A DNA stretch of 64,000 nt from assembly GCA_008933995.1 (NCBI GenBank), contig WARS01000007.1, forward strand, positions 8,308,423 through 8,372,422, read 5' to 3'. The translations under genes and the position numbers were made by a program. This DNA comes from Datnioides undecimradiatus. Lineage: Eukaryota > Chordata > Actinopteri > Lobotiformes > Datnioididae. The notes beneath the pieces were generated by a model. The model was given only the letters and a program-made list of their open reading frames with translations. It ran no database searches and had not been told where the DNA came from. Of the stretch, positions 1 through 11,876 are shown in pieces (within the stretch, counting starts at the first letter, position 1; each line of letters opens with the position of its first letter).

Positions 1-594
1 GTTAGTGTTGCTGTCAGAAGGATTGAATGAGTTCGAGGATTATTGCTGATGATCAACCAGCCAACATTATCTTATCAAACAAGTGAGTGAATCAGCTTCT
101 GGTGTGTTCAAGTGCTTTGCAGTGGTGATCACAGGTAGGAGAGGAGTGTCAGTCTGTTGTGTTACTGTCACATGTCACACAAGCAATGTGTGAACAAGTA
201 CGCCAGAGGACAACGACACTTGCAACTATGGAAACTGAACACAACAAATATGGAAGCAGCAGTGCTGTAGCCTCAAAAGACCCAAGGATGCAAGATATAA
301 ACAAGACACAAATGACACAAACTCAGCTTAAACAAAACAAAAATCACAGGACTAAAACTATACACAAGTCTAAGACCAGAACGTAATGGATGTCAGGTGT
401 CAAAATGGACACTAACACACACAAACAAACATAAACACACACACACTTGGCTGTTTGCAATACAGTCATGCAATTAGGCCTGGGATCCATAGTAGCTCTG
501 CCTGTATAGAGCACAACATGTTGTCTATTGATTGGCCTATGAGTGGAGAACAGACCAGGGGCCATGTTAAAGTAAGTGTGTGTTAAGTGTGTGA

Positions 595-644
<50 letters not shown>
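595..644. repeat. (GT)n-(GA)n compound microsatellite
   Basis: About 15 GT units run directly into about 10 GA units, all on the plus strand. Confidence 0.95.
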
Positions 645-2188
645 TGTGGGTGATGAAGAGAGCCAATCAGAGTTAGTAAAGCAAAAGAGTGAGGGAGACA
701 AAGAAAGAGAAAGAAACAGATTGAGGGCAGACGTGATGGAGAGAGAAAGAAAGACAGAAATAGAATCAATCATATGTGATTTAGATCGATGATGAATCTC
801 TGAGTGACACTACTGCTCGTCCACAGACTCACTGTCACCAAACCAGTTTCCTGTCTGCCTGTCTGGAGCATTTGTGTCTGTCTCTGTCTCCACATTTGTC
901 TTTCTGTCTGTCTTTTAGCCATTGACATCATGTGATGGAATATTATGTAGATGTACTTTACCAAGTAGGGGTCACTGCAGACCAGGAGTTGCATAAAGGT
1001 AAGGTTATAGTCTAGTCTGAAAGCTTCTGAGAGATTCATTATATACGTACATCTTCCCAACTTCTCTTAATGCTGTTTTCATTATAAATCTCTGTTGACT
1101 TCAAAGGAAAGCTGCACTCGCTTTCATCTGAGATCGATGAAGATGGAGAGTGAAAAGAAAGAAAGAAACATGAGTATTCAGATGATCAGAACTGTATATA
1201 CTGAGTTACGTCAAGGCAGGAAGTCTGATTAGTTCCTTCATCATCTGTTTCCTCCCAAATCAGCTACTTTTCTGTCAGATCATGTGACTGGTCACGTTTG
1301 TTGACCCCTTTGACTTCTTTGCACTGATGTCACTGTGTTCAGAGATTTCAGCAACTGCCGATTTGCTAAACTCATCCAAAAAGTGTCAGAGTTCAGAGAA
1401 TCTATTGTTTGTTTTTGGGGGGTTTTTCTGTCAAAGACAAATACACAAGAGCAAAATTATAAGGAAAGAATTAAACATATATATACAGTATAACATAAGC
1501 TGGGAGCATGCCAGGCTAAGTTTAAATGGAAACTGAACAACAGCCTGATCTAACATTTTCCCTTATACTGTAATGTAAAAAGAGCTTAGAGTGCTAACTG
1601 GCTATCACACAGTACAAGATGCAGCTTTAGGAAATGTTGGAGCTATTGCTTTGGCTAAGTCATTATTTCATTATGTGCTTGTAGCCATCAAGCGCATATT
1701 TAAGATCCTTTAATAGAGCTCACATTTCAAAACAAGTCATCTGAAGACAGTTTTAACCAACACATGGAGCTAATGTTGTTAAGCAAGCTGGTTAGGGCTT
1801 ATAACAACTGCCAGCAGCAGTTGTCATTTCAGTCTCTCAGCGGTCATCGACCAGATATCAGAAATAAGTTTTCTGAAAAGAGGGACCTGTTGCACAGAGC
1901 TTGACATCATGTTGGTGAGTGGAAAGTTACTGTTTCTGAAGTGATGGCCTCTGACACTAAGAAAAGATGACCCAAGTTGTGCTAAACTCGACTTGTCCTT
2001 TAACAGGGGCCATACAAGGCAGCAGCATAAAAGCATCTCAGCACTGGCTGGCAAGTCTTTTGACTAGGGTTCATTTATGCTTGCTCTCAGCTTCACGTTG
2101 GTTAATGACCTGTATTCATGTTGGATGTGAACCCATCATCAGTCATGTCAGGTGCTAAAGTCTCTTTTATGTGCAACAGTGCTGGTGG

Positions 2189-2206
2189 AACAGCTGTACA
2201 GCTGTT
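2189..2206. repeat. perfect 18-bp palindrome with two CAGCTG E-boxes
   Basis: aacagctgtacagctgtt equals its own reverse complement. It contains CAGCTG twice, nine bases apart centre to centre. Confidence 0.8.
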
Positions 2207-2298
2207 GAAGCTGTTTAGACTGTCAGTCATGTGGAAGCAGTTTATCACATTTATTCGGCCCTGCTACTCAGATTTAATCAAGCTCTTGTTCAAGGCAT

Positions 2299-2302
<4 letters not shown>

Positions 2303-2376
<74 letters not shown>
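2303..2376. repeat. (TG)37 microsatellite
   Basis: 74 bp of uninterrupted TG. Confidence 0.97.
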
Positions 2377-2378
<2 letters not shown>

Positions 2379-3294
2379 CACAACTAATTCTCTATCAGAG
2401 AGAGGGCATGGGAACAGGGCAATGGAATCACTGCAAGTAGAGCATGAGGGCCGTCTCTTCACGACAGGAGGGTGAGGGCAACACAAAAACACACTCATTC
2501 ATACACACGTTCACTGCGGGGGGTTGCGTGTCAGGCTTGTATGTGTTTTCTAAGTTTAGCATCAATTGTTTAATATCGTTAATAGCTAAAAACCCGTATT
2601 TTCTGTAAGGGGGGATGAAAACAATGCTGAGAATGGAGGAGATGCTGATGAGTCAATGTTGAAATCAAATAAACAACAAGTAATATAGAGTTAGAATCAG
2701 TGGAAATGTCAGCAAAGTATTTAAAACTCCTCAGAGAAAACAACAGAGAGGAGAGGAGGAGCAGCCCGGAGCTACAAATGAACGGAAGTTATCAAAACTA
2801 ACTATGACGAGACTACAGAATAATGAAAAAATGGTGTACTGAATTGTAGGTTGCCACTGCAATACTAATACATCTTTGGGCTGATTCACAAACACAACAA
2901 AAAAGAGCTATGATGCTATCCCACATGTTGAGGCAACCATCTGATTTCTTCCTATAAGAGAATACGGCAGAGAAAATGAGTAGAGAGCAGAATTATATGT
3001 TATACAGAGCAACATCTAACCACCAATTTGAGTTTTATGGGTTTGTGTGTTTTAAATGTCTGAGAGTGTGGTCTGTCCATGTGAAAGCAGGTATTAGAAA
3101 GGTTAAAAAGGAGGCATGGGTGGAGAGAAAGGCAGAGAGCAAAACAAAAAGAACCCACAATAATAGCTTCTCTCACCGTGTGTGTGTGTGAGTGTGTGTT
3201 GGCGCGTTTAGAGATGGGCTGAAAACAACAATGGATCAATAGGTTTACTGTGGCCTCTAGCCAGCGGCTCTAACACTCTGCTTCTGTGTCTGTG

Positions 3295-3296
<2 letters not shown>

Positions 3297-3324
<28 letters not shown>
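3297..3324. repeat. (GT)n microsatellite
   Basis: About 14 GT units. Confidence 0.95.
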
Positions 3325-3328
<4 letters not shown>

Positions 3329-4428
3329 TCTCTTTCCTTTGCTCTCATCAATACTTCCATTCGGTCAGCCCGAGGGCCCCGGGCCCCCCCACAGTGATCA
3401 CATTTATTTTTAGAGGGCCAACAGAGTTTCACTGCAGGGCAGATTACTGCTCCATGTGTTTCTACTGCAGCAGCGCTGTATACAGTCAACATACAACTGA
3501 CTAATGCATTTATACTACATCTATCTCTTACATGTGAGAATACTAACAGCGTTACAGCAGAAGTTCATTCAGTCGACAGAGCAGCTGTGGCAGCAGTTGT
3601 TGGAAAGGGTAGTTTTATGTTTTTCAGCTTATTGAAGAAATGTTTTTATTCTGTATTTGTTGATTTGATTTGAGATTTGATTTTTTAGATTTGGTGTTGT
3701 AAATTGACTGGCAACAACCTGCACAGCTGCATCCACCTTAACCACACCTGTCACCGTTTTGTTTTGGGTTTTTTTTGAACAAACTGGACATTTAGCTAAT
3801 GATGCAGAGATCTGGAAACAGCCTGTTTGTGTAAGAACAAACTAAATCCACCTAATCCTCACAAGCCTTTCAATATATGATTGAGTCATCACTTTGTCAC
3901 TCAGTCTAATAATGCCTACTTTTTTGGATGGATTGGTTTTTGGCATCACTTCCTGTTTCTGAGTTATCCTCAGTTCCACTGGCTTCTTGAACTCAGTGCA
4001 GCCTTTCACTGAGCGTCTCTGTCAATCTTTTTCAAAAAGTGATTTTTTCCAATAACGTGCCATCCCTCTCTAAACATACGGAGAGGTTTTGTTTACAGTC
4101 AGCAGACTGATTTTTTTTAATGCATGAATGAGTAGATGAGGTGCCTAAATGTTACAGACGACCAGAGAATTATACAAACACGCCAGAGTGCGTGTGAACT
4201 GAGAAGATGGATTATGTTCTTTTAAAATAAACGAAATGCCACATTAGTGTTGAAATGTCATGATGGACCACAGGTACAGACTGAATGGAGCTGGTTTCAT
4301 CTGCTGTTTTGTCGTGTCACTGATTCAGTTTCTTGTTTGGGGTTGAAATCTGGACACAAACCATTTCGTTCTCTTTCTCGCCTTCACTGTCACTCTCTCT
4401 CTGGCTCTAAGCCCTCAGTTTAACTCAT

Positions 4429-4442
<14 letters not shown>

Positions 4443-4475
<33 letters not shown>
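4443..4475. repeat. (AC)n microsatellite
   Basis: About 16 units, directly upstream of the homeodomain-site-rich stretch at 4480-4600. Confidence 0.95.
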
Positions 4476-4479
<4 letters not shown>

Positions 4480-4600
4480 TTCACCCTGAGTGGCTCAGGA
4501 TATTACCTATCAACTGGAGCTTGATTAATTAGTCCTTAATTGGTTGTCATGTCACTGACCAATCGTGTGACAGCACCCCTGAGGGCCGGGTTAGGCAGAG
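4480..4600. promoter_or_regulatory. possible conserved non-coding element with TAATTA/CCAAT motifs
   Basis: This contains gattaattag and ttaattgg eleven bases apart, followed by accaatcg and a GTGACAG. Low redundancy and clustered homeodomain motifs suggest a regulatory element. This is judged by eye only. Confidence 0.25.
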
Positions 4601-6235
4601 GACACCGGAGAGAGAGAGGGAGAGAGAAAGCGAGCTAGAGCTAATGTTTTTCCTCAAGGAGGAAAAACGACCTAAAGCACCTCACTTCAACACTCTCCTA
4701 GAAGAATGCACATTTACACATTCACATTCGCATTTAATTTACTTACATATGAGAGAATGTAATTATTCTCTTATATGCAGGAGTGTTAACAGCTGTACAC
4801 AGAAATTATTAATACAGATGTTTTACTTTAGAGTAATTTAACTCTAAATTCACTGCTTTGAAAGGGTAAATGACCATCTATTTATATGAACTATAATCGT
4901 ATTATTGTAGTACCAAGAGACCATGGCCAAAGTAGTTATATTAAAATACCACATTATGCCTGTAAATCTCTCCTCTAGACCAAAAATATGGTCATTGGTT
5001 TCCCAAAACACTTCCCAAAAAGTGTGAAAAACAGTGTGATATCCTCATAAGAGCTCTGTGTTAATAGGTACTTTTCCACTGCTGATTGCCTCCTCATACT
5101 AAAGTCAGACTATTTAGATTCATATCATCGTGTTAGATAAACAGACTCTAAATAATATGAGCTCATGAGGCCTGAGAGCAGCCAGGTAAAGCAAATGAAG
5201 AGACTGCTCTGTGGTACAGACAGAGTTTATGAGAGTGATGTCTATTTTTTGTCTTTAATCAGTGTTTTTATGCCTGTAATGAAAATGGCCCTGCAGGGAG
5301 ACATAAAGTCTATTGAACTGAATTGAATTGTTCTCTGCGATCTCTGGCTACCAGGCACAGACAGGCCGTTAATAAAAAGGCTATTTGTCAGTCTGTCAGC
5401 GCTCACTCTTCCAATCAATGAAGACTCACCGAGTCTGCAGACACAACTGTAGGAGGACACAACGAGGAGGACACAAGGAGGAGACAACAAGGTCTGGTCA
5501 ACAAGGAGGACTCACTATAGAGGGGGTCACAAGAAGGGGTCAACATCAAGAACTGGTCAACAGGGATGATGAGGCTTCAAGGAGGTAAAAATGACACCTT
5601 CTTTCCTTTGTCATGTGACACAGATCTATTTCTTGCCAGCTGACCAACGCTGACCAAGAAAATCATGAAACACAACTGTATTCTAGATTCAAACAGACTT
5701 ACATATACACATATCCAACAACCATTGGTTGGTTTAACAAATCTAAAAAAAAAAAAAAAAGGTTTTCCAAATTAATACTAGAGGTATGTAATGATCACTG
5801 TTGTTTAGGTCAACTTTCCTCCTTTTCTTCCATTGTGTCCTTCAAGTGAATTCTTAAACTTTCCATACTGCCAGTGTAACATATTGCCTCAACCACAGCA
5901 AAGTTTAATGCACCATCCTCAACAATGTCCAGATGGTTCGGATACAGATGTGATTGTCTGAATCATGTTGTCATTCATGTCAGCAGCTTAGAAATTCCAG
6001 GTTGAACGGCACAAAGAGAAAGGTTTTGGATATGGCAAACCAACTATAGATATGCTTAGGGTTAGGCGGCTTAAATGTGGATATGGAAAGATCATGGCTA
6101 AGATTAATAAAAATCTTTGTCTGTGTTGGGATGTGAACTCTGAAGTCTGTGCTTTAAATCAAGTTAGATAAAGTTAGATCTGCTCCTTCCACCTCCACAA
6201 CTTTCTGCCTTCCTTTTTAAAACATATACAACCTC

Positions 6236-6430
6236 CTACATTTGCACTGAAGGCTGGAGTTTTCCAGTACAGACATAATCTCTGGACACTAGGCTGAAGT
6301 GTGTCAGATACACATGTGTAGCCAAAGCCCGGGGGACAATCCTCCAGTGAAAGTCCCTGTTCGGGTTGTCAAGGGGGGTCATGGAAGGTGCGCTAACAGG
6401 AGGAAAGACCGTACCAAAAACACATTGAGC
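6236..6430 (-). mobile_element. possible decayed non-LTR retrotransposon fragment
   Basis: The minus-strand frame contains NRDFHWRIVPRALATHVYLT. That resembles the (Q/H)WR(I/L)-H-(A)-I-A-T-N-x-(Y/F)-L stretch seen near the C-terminus of fish LINE ORF2 proteins. The usual Cys residues that follow are not evident. The similarity is short and may be chance. Confidence 0.25.
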
Positions 6431-6870
6431 CATCAAACTTGTCATAATTGTGACATTTAGACACAGGTGAAACACTGGGCTTTCGTTTTGATGTGTCAAA
6501 CTCAGACAAATTGTGAACAAGGAGGAGACAAGAAGAGCATGAGGGGAGGAAAGCTGCGGGAAGGGTGAAAAGAAAAGAAATGGGGGGGGGAGAAACAGAA
6601 GGATAAAAGCAGAATCCTAAACCTAAAACTTGTCATAACTATAAAAAATGGTTTACTTTGACTGAACCCAATAAAAATAAACAAATGACATATTCACACA
6701 TTATACATTTACATTTCTAATGTGTGAACAAACAGTTTTGATACATTTAATGCAGTTGTTGTCTGAAAAATAAGACAATCCACCACTGGAACATATTTGG
6801 AGAGAGACTGAAAATGAGCAGTATCAGAGCACTGAAATGGAGGGCTGGGCAGATGGATGGAGGAGCAGGG

Positions 6871-6900
6871 AGGAGGAGGAGGAGGAGGAGGAGGAGGAGG
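6871..6900. repeat. (GGA)10 trinucleotide repeat
   Basis: About 30 bp of GGA units, lying before the larger polypurine tract. Confidence 0.9.
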
Positions 6901-7199
6901 GAAGTGGGAGGTCAGGAGAACAAACTAAGTGAGAGAAATCCCAGGAAGACTTTCTCTCATAATTAATAAATGAAAGATGTTGTTAGTGCATCTGATCAAT
7001 AGAGTTGTTAGGGAGAAGCAGCGATTGATCGGACGACGGGATGAGGGATGGAGGGATGAGGGGATAGAGGTGGGGGTGAAAAGGAGGGGGGGTTATGCTA
7101 TTCACTCTTGTGGCTGTTTCGAATTTTCACCCTCATTGAGAACAAAGGAGTCTCCTGAGCCTCATCAGCACTGATAGACACTTAGCACCATCCTGACCT

Positions 7200-7815
7200 T
7201 AATAGGAGGATGAGGGGGGGTGTAAGGCCAAGAGGGAGGAGAGGAGAGGGAGGAGGGAGGGGAGAAAAACATGGAGGAAAATGAAGGAAAGAGGGAAAAT
7301 AAAGAAGATGAAGAGAGAATGAAAAAGAAGGAGAAGAGAGGGGCATGGAACGAAGGGAAAAAGAGAAGAAGGCAGAAAAAAAATAGGGGACAAAAGATGA
7401 GGAAGATGGGAGGGAGGAGGAAGAGGATGGATGGAGCAAAAGAGAAGGGCAGGAAGTGGAAGAAGACAAAACAAGAGAAGGAGAAGGGGGCAAAAGAGGA
7501 GTTCAGAGAGGAAGGAGGTAGAGGAAAGGAAACCAAGGAGGAGAGATGAGAAACAGCAGAGGTGAAGGGATGATGGGGAGGGGGCATAGAGACAGGAGAG
7601 GGAACAGGAAAGAAAATGTGGAGAAAGGGAGGAAGACTAAGGGGAGAGGGGAGGGAAGAAAATGGGAGGAAGAGGAGAGTTGGAGCAAAAGGGGAAGAGG
7701 AAGATTTAATGGTTAAAATGAGGAAGAGATGAGAAGTATGGGTGGTGGAGGAGAAGGGAGGGGGGGAATAGAAAGAGGAAGAAAGAAGAGGAGAGAGGAG
7801 AGGAAGAGGAGTAAG
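7200..7815. repeat. long polypurine (GA-rich) tract
   Basis: About 600 bp are almost entirely A and G on the plus strand, with few interruptions. Its Lys/Glu-rich and Ser/Pro-rich frames are composition artefacts. Such tracts can form triplex (H-DNA). Confidence 0.9.
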
Positions 7816-8753
7816 ATGAGGTGGAAGGTTTGTATACCAGATGCATTGTAGTAACTTTCAAGATCTTCTCGTCGTAGACTCTAAGGTATGTTGGCTGAAA
7901 AGATGGCTGTCATAAAAAGTAGTGAGACGCAAAAATCATTTAGATATGATAAAAACGCATGTTTACAGACAGCCTCTCCAAGAAGGCATGTGTTGCAATG
8001 AACATATAAAGAGCTGAGGAAAGCTTTAATTCCTACTTGTTTGCTGCCCGTCCTCCACACGTCTGGCCAGTTTAGGGAAACTGTCCCACACATCATCTCT
8101 TTATTCTAATGTCAGAAAGATGCAACCACCCAACAAGCTCCTCTGCACTGATTAGGCTTTCATTGTACCATCTGACATATCTTAACTTTATTACTGTTTA
8201 GACAAAGATTTAATTAGGCCCGTCTTGCACAGTGTGACATGCATGTCTGCCGGTCCTGTTCTCGAACGCTCCATAAACAAATAAAGTGAGCAGGATGTGG
8301 CAGATAAAACACTCTGTCTCAGGATCAGGTGGAGTCATTGATGTGCAGCCTGTGAAACCAGTGAGTTTTCTCACAGAGGAGATGCTTGAGCCGCATCAGC
8401 TCATCAGGGAGAGTCCGGTACCCAGTAAAGAAGCTCTGGTTTACACAGAACTCCTTTGGCTCCATGTCTCTGCGCGCGCGTCTACTGGGTCAAAAATTCA
8501 ATATGTAGAACATGAGCACGTTCTCATGGTGCTGAAACAGATTTGCAACAGACTCAAATAAGCTCTCACTTTACTGTGGAAGCAGTGTGTGTGTGTGTGT
8601 GCACGTGTGTGTGGGTGGGGTGAGGGGTGGTATAGAAAGAGAGATGGAGAGAGAGAAAGAGAGGGAAGAAGCCTGCCGTGTGGTTGTGTGTTTGTCCATT
8701 AACAGCTAATAGCAGCTCTGTTTCCCCATTATCACTAATGGATGGAACTCTCT

Positions 8754-8756
<3 letters not shown>

Positions 8757-8814
<58 letters not shown>
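8757..8814. repeat. (CA)n microsatellite with one TA interruption
   Basis: About 58 bp of alternating CA, with a single cataca change. Confidence 0.95.
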
Positions 8815-8913
8815 TGCTGTCAGCCGGGACCATTACTTACTCTCTCATTCCCATGCTGTCAAAATTAGCCATGCAACATAAAAACTACGAGCACACATAC
8901 ACTCACGCGCATG

Positions 8914-8918
<5 letters not shown>

Positions 8919-8966
<48 letters not shown>
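8919..8966. repeat. (CA)n microsatellite
   Basis: About 24 units, lying just downstream of the putative stop at 8996 in minus-strand orientation. Confidence 0.95.
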
Positions 8967-8970
<4 letters not shown>

Positions 8971-8995
8971 AGCTCTCTCTAAACATCTAAAAGTC

Positions 8996-9090
8996 TCAGC
9001 GGACAGGAAGTGAGGGCGTTAGGGCAAACAAGGAAGTGTTTCCCGCGGCAACCAAAGAGCTTCGTGTCTGGACCGCCTGTCTCACTTCGC
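8996..9090 (-). CDS. putative terminal exon of an unrecognised gene
   Basis: On the minus strand the acceptor GTTTACAG is followed by two bases that complete a Gly codon. Then come 30 codons starting EVRQAVQTRSSL and a TGA at 8998-8996. The reading frame and phase fit the donor at 10155. The peptide ends FALTPSLPVR. I do not recognise the family. A possible AATAAA lies downstream at 8105-8100. It is supported only by frame, splice sites and plausible composition, so it could be chance. Confidence 0.35.
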
Positions 9091-9214
9091 CTGTAAACTG
9101 TGTTTGTATGCGCGTGCGAGCATGTGTGTGTCAGTATGTGTGTCAGTGTGTGTGTGTGATGTAATGATGAGATGTAGTCGAGGGAATCCAAAGTGCCTGT
9201 TGACTGTTTTAATT

Positions 9215-9950
9215 GTCTTCTCACCTCCCTCTCATCCTTCATTCATCCTTCCTTTCCTTCCTCTCTCCTCTTTCCTTTCCTCCCTCCCTCTCTTGTTCCT
9301 ACTACATCCTTCCTTTCCTTCCCCATCTTCATATCATCACCTTCCTTTTAAGACCTTCCTTTGTCCCTTCCTTTCTCTACCTCTCTTTTCTTTGTCACCA
9401 GTCTTTTCCTTCTACCAGTCTCCTTCCTGCATACCTCCTTTCTATCCTCCATCACTCCCCTCCTCTTTCAGTAATCTCAAATTCTTTCCTTCTGAATTTC
9501 CATCGGTAAATTCAGTCTCCTTCCCGCATCCCTTCTTCCTTCCTTCATTTGCTCTTCCTAAAAACTCAGCCTTTCATTTCCCTCTTTACCTGTTCTCTTC
9601 CATCCCTCACCTCTTTACACTATTCTTACTTTCCTTTTGTTGTGTTTCCTTTCCTTGCTCCATCCTTTTTCTCTAGGCCCGCTTTTCTTAGTTCCTCAGT
9701 GTTCTTATTTCCTTCCTGTCTGTTCTTTTTCTTTCCATCTTTTGTTTCCTCCATTTGATGACCTTTAGTCTAAACCTGTCACATGTCACCTTACCTAACT
9801 TCATTTCCATTTCTTCCTCATCCCTTTCTTTCTTAATCTCACCTTCCCAACCTCACTTCCTCCTTCTCCTCTTTCCTTCCTCCATCTTCTTCTCTTCCAC
9901 TCATCACTTCTTTCCTCTATCTCCTGTTTTTCTTCCCTACTGTGTTACTT
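9215..9950. repeat. long polypyrimidine (CCTT/CTTC-rich) tract
   Basis: About 730 bp are strongly biased to C and T on the plus strand, with frequent TTCC and CCTT motifs. Long Phe/Ser/Leu/Pro frames across it are artefacts. It sits inside the proposed last intron (9091-10154) of the unrecognised minus-strand gene. Confidence 0.9.
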
Positions 9951-10154
9951 AAGAGCAGAGTTTCCATTCCATCAAAAAAAAAAAATGTATATTCACATTT
10001 TTACTAACTGGAGCTACAATCTCTAACTTAACCTAAACTTTGCATTAGTTTCCAGGTGAAGATATTGAAGAAAGCTTTAAAAGCAGCGTCACTTGACAGT
10101 GTATTTCTGAGTATTTCTGATGATAACATGTTTTGTGCAGGGTGTTTGACTCAC

Positions 10155-10279
10155 CCACATGTGGTTGGATGTGTTCCTCCAATTTCTTGAACTCTATCAT
10201 GAACTGTGGGGGTTTTAGATTGTGCTCACAGAGGCTGTTGGACCCAGCCGCATCACCAAGGTCTTGGCACGGACTGCAC
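10155..10279 (-). CDS. putative exon of an unrecognised gene, 125 bp
   Basis: The acceptor is a good pyrimidine-rich tract ending CTAATCTAG and the donor is GTGG|gtgagtc, a strong consensus. One base completes Arg, then 41 open codons encode CSPCQDLGDAAGSNSLCEHN and then a helical, charged stretch with FMIEFKKLEEHIQPHV. It is separated from the next upstream exon by a 71-bp intron, a typical minimum size in teleosts. I cannot name the protein. The charged helix suggests coiled-coil or adaptor character, which is inference. Confidence 0.4.
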
Positions 10280-10350
10280 CTAGATTAGCGGAGGGGTGAG
10301 AGGAGGAAGAGAAAGTGAAAGGCCACAGAGGAAGATATTGAGAATTAAAC

Positions 10351-10469
10351 CTCTGCTGCACATCAGTCTGCGGAAGGACACTGATCAGCTTGTTGAGGAA
10401 TCTGAAGGAACAAACGTCCCAATCGGAAGAGCTGATCAGGACTTCATCCTCACTGAGTAGGAGATCCAA
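10351..10469 (-). CDS. putative exon of an unrecognised gene, 119 bp
   Basis: The acceptor AATTCACACAG is followed at phase 0 by 39 codons and two bases of an Arg codon. The peptide begins LDLLLSEDEVLISSSDWDVC and continues FRFLNKLISVLPQTDVQQ. The donor AG|gtttaa is weaker than consensus. An in-frame stop lies just upstream of the acceptor, so the exon must be spliced onto something further up if it is coding. Confidence 0.38.
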
Positions 10470-10751
10470 CTGTGTGAATTAAAACAAGTAAACAGAGGCA
10501 TGAGACACCCTGAGTAGCATTAAAGACTCTTCAGACAAACTTCAGACAAACTCTAAGATACTCAAGATGTGAGACTGTGGTGGACTGTAGTTTTTCTCTC
10601 TGATATGAGATCAGTTACAGCCTTAACTGCATGAAATGGGTTTATCATGTTTACAAGCTTCTTCTTACCTTTCAGTCAGTCTTCATCCCAAATGTCCATC
10701 TGTCTGTCTCACACTCCTCCTCCTCTCTACTCCCTGTCTCTACTAACTTCA

Positions 10752-10752
<1 letters not shown>

Positions 10753-10791
<39 letters not shown>
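10753..10791. repeat. (AC)n microsatellite
   Basis: About 19 units. Confidence 0.95.
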
Positions 10792-10794
<3 letters not shown>

Positions 10795-10978
10795 CTTCCA
10801 GTCCACTGCTCCTCTCTGTCCAATCAATGCAATATTAATGAACCACAGCCCTGCTGGCTACATGGGAGCTGTGCGTGGGTGTGTGTGTGGATGATATCTG
10901 TGCATACTTTCATCTATATCTCTGTATATGCATGTGTAGGTAAACTGTGCATCTCTATCAGTGTTTGTGGAAGAGTTT

Positions 10979-11009
10979 ATGTGTGACTGTGTGTGTGACT
11001 GTGTGTGTG

Positions 11010-11075
<66 letters not shown>

Positions 11076-11107
11076 TACACGCACACGTGCACATGTGCAC
11101 ATGTGCA
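10979..11107. repeat. GT array with minisatellite head and alternating tail
   Basis: Three copies of a 10-bp unit (gtgtgtgact) precede a GT array of about 61 bp (11012-11072). The array runs on into alternating purine-pyrimidine sequence (tacacgcacacgtgcacatg and so on) to 11107. The whole is a good Z-DNA former. Confidence 0.9.
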
Positions 11108-11775
11108 TTCCCAACAGCTAAAGGACAGGCCTAAGGCTAAAGCTCTCTCAGTGTCAAGGTCACACACTCACTCAAACGCACACACACTCACAAACACCTC
11201 TTTAGGTCTTTGTGACCAAACTGAAAACACTGTTTGTACGACAGTTTGGAGGACGTGTCAGATGTAAACCTGTAATTTGCTTTTCAGGATTTAACTGTTT
11301 ATCCCACTCTCTCGCTGCTGCACAGCATCCAAAACAACCCTGGCTCTGATTTCCAGACTTTTTATCCCACTATGTATTCAGTTTCACTCAGCAGATTGAT
11401 TTGATTTCAGTCTTTCACCAAAGACACGTTGCATCGTCAAATCTTTTACTTTACTTCCTCCAAAAAAATGCTCTTTAAAATGCAAATAGAAGAAAACTAA
11501 ACTGCAAACAAACGACCTTTTTACTCTGAGTAGTTCAGAGAGTGACTTTTATTTTGAAGGCTACAGTTTAGCTTTCAACAGCAGCAGTCTCAACCTGACA
11601 TTGCCGGCAACTTCCTCTGGATTCCACTCTTTTGCAGGACGGCTCATAAACTGTTTGTGATGCTGTTTTTCAGACAGATCTAACAGAGCTCCACACATTT
11701 GCTCAGACTCTAATCAAGCATGCAGTCCGTACTGAGTTTGTGCATTCTACACAGAATGAATGCTTTGAATTTTAC

Positions 11776-11876
11776 GCTACAGAGACTTTTGTTAACCAAG
11801 TTTAACTGGGTTTGTGTTGCGTTGCTCGGTGGTCTCCAAGTTCGATGGGTATGTGGGCAACATGGAGGGAGTCCAG
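11776..11876 (-). CDS. weak candidate exon of the unrecognised gene, 101 bp
   Basis: The acceptor TTTATTTTAG is good and the donor TAGC|gtaaaa is weak. The phase (one base in, phase 0 out) is exactly what is needed to join the exon at 12196-12349 to the one at 10351-10469. The peptide (GLPPCCPHTHRTWRPPSNAT and onward) is not convincing by composition. The surrounding 11.84-12.1 kb could instead be a decayed transposable element. Confidence 0.15.

Larger units (their letters stand above)
1..8995. other. non-coding region, no gene recognised
   Basis: Apparent open frames here are short or come from low-complexity sequence. Contents are GT/GA, GT and CA arrays, a possible conserved element at 4480-4600, a possible LINE fragment near 6240-6430 and a long polypurine tract at about 7.2-7.8 kb. 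Confidence 0.6.

Noticed and set aside
344-773. Frames rich in His/Thr, Cys/Val or Ser/Leu over GT/CA arrays (also at 2118-2498, 8566-8990, 10858-11167, 42816-43071 and similar)
   Set aside because: They are translations of dinucleotide repeats with no splice context or family similarity.
7165-7688. Long Pro/Ser/Phe (minus) and Lys/Glu (plus) frames across the polypurine tract
   Set aside because: Purine-only sequence has few stop codons in these frames. Several overlapping frames are open at once, so openness carries no information.
9104-9952. 190-codon plus-strand frame over the polypyrimidine tract
   Set aside because: Compositional artefact. It has Ser/Phe/Leu/Pro only and no domain.
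10640-10720. Perfect-looking minus-strand donor CTGAAAG|gtaagaag as the exon upstream of 10469
   Set aside because: All three frames carry stops within a few codons of the junction, so it cannot be the needed phase-0 coding exon. It could only be untranslated.
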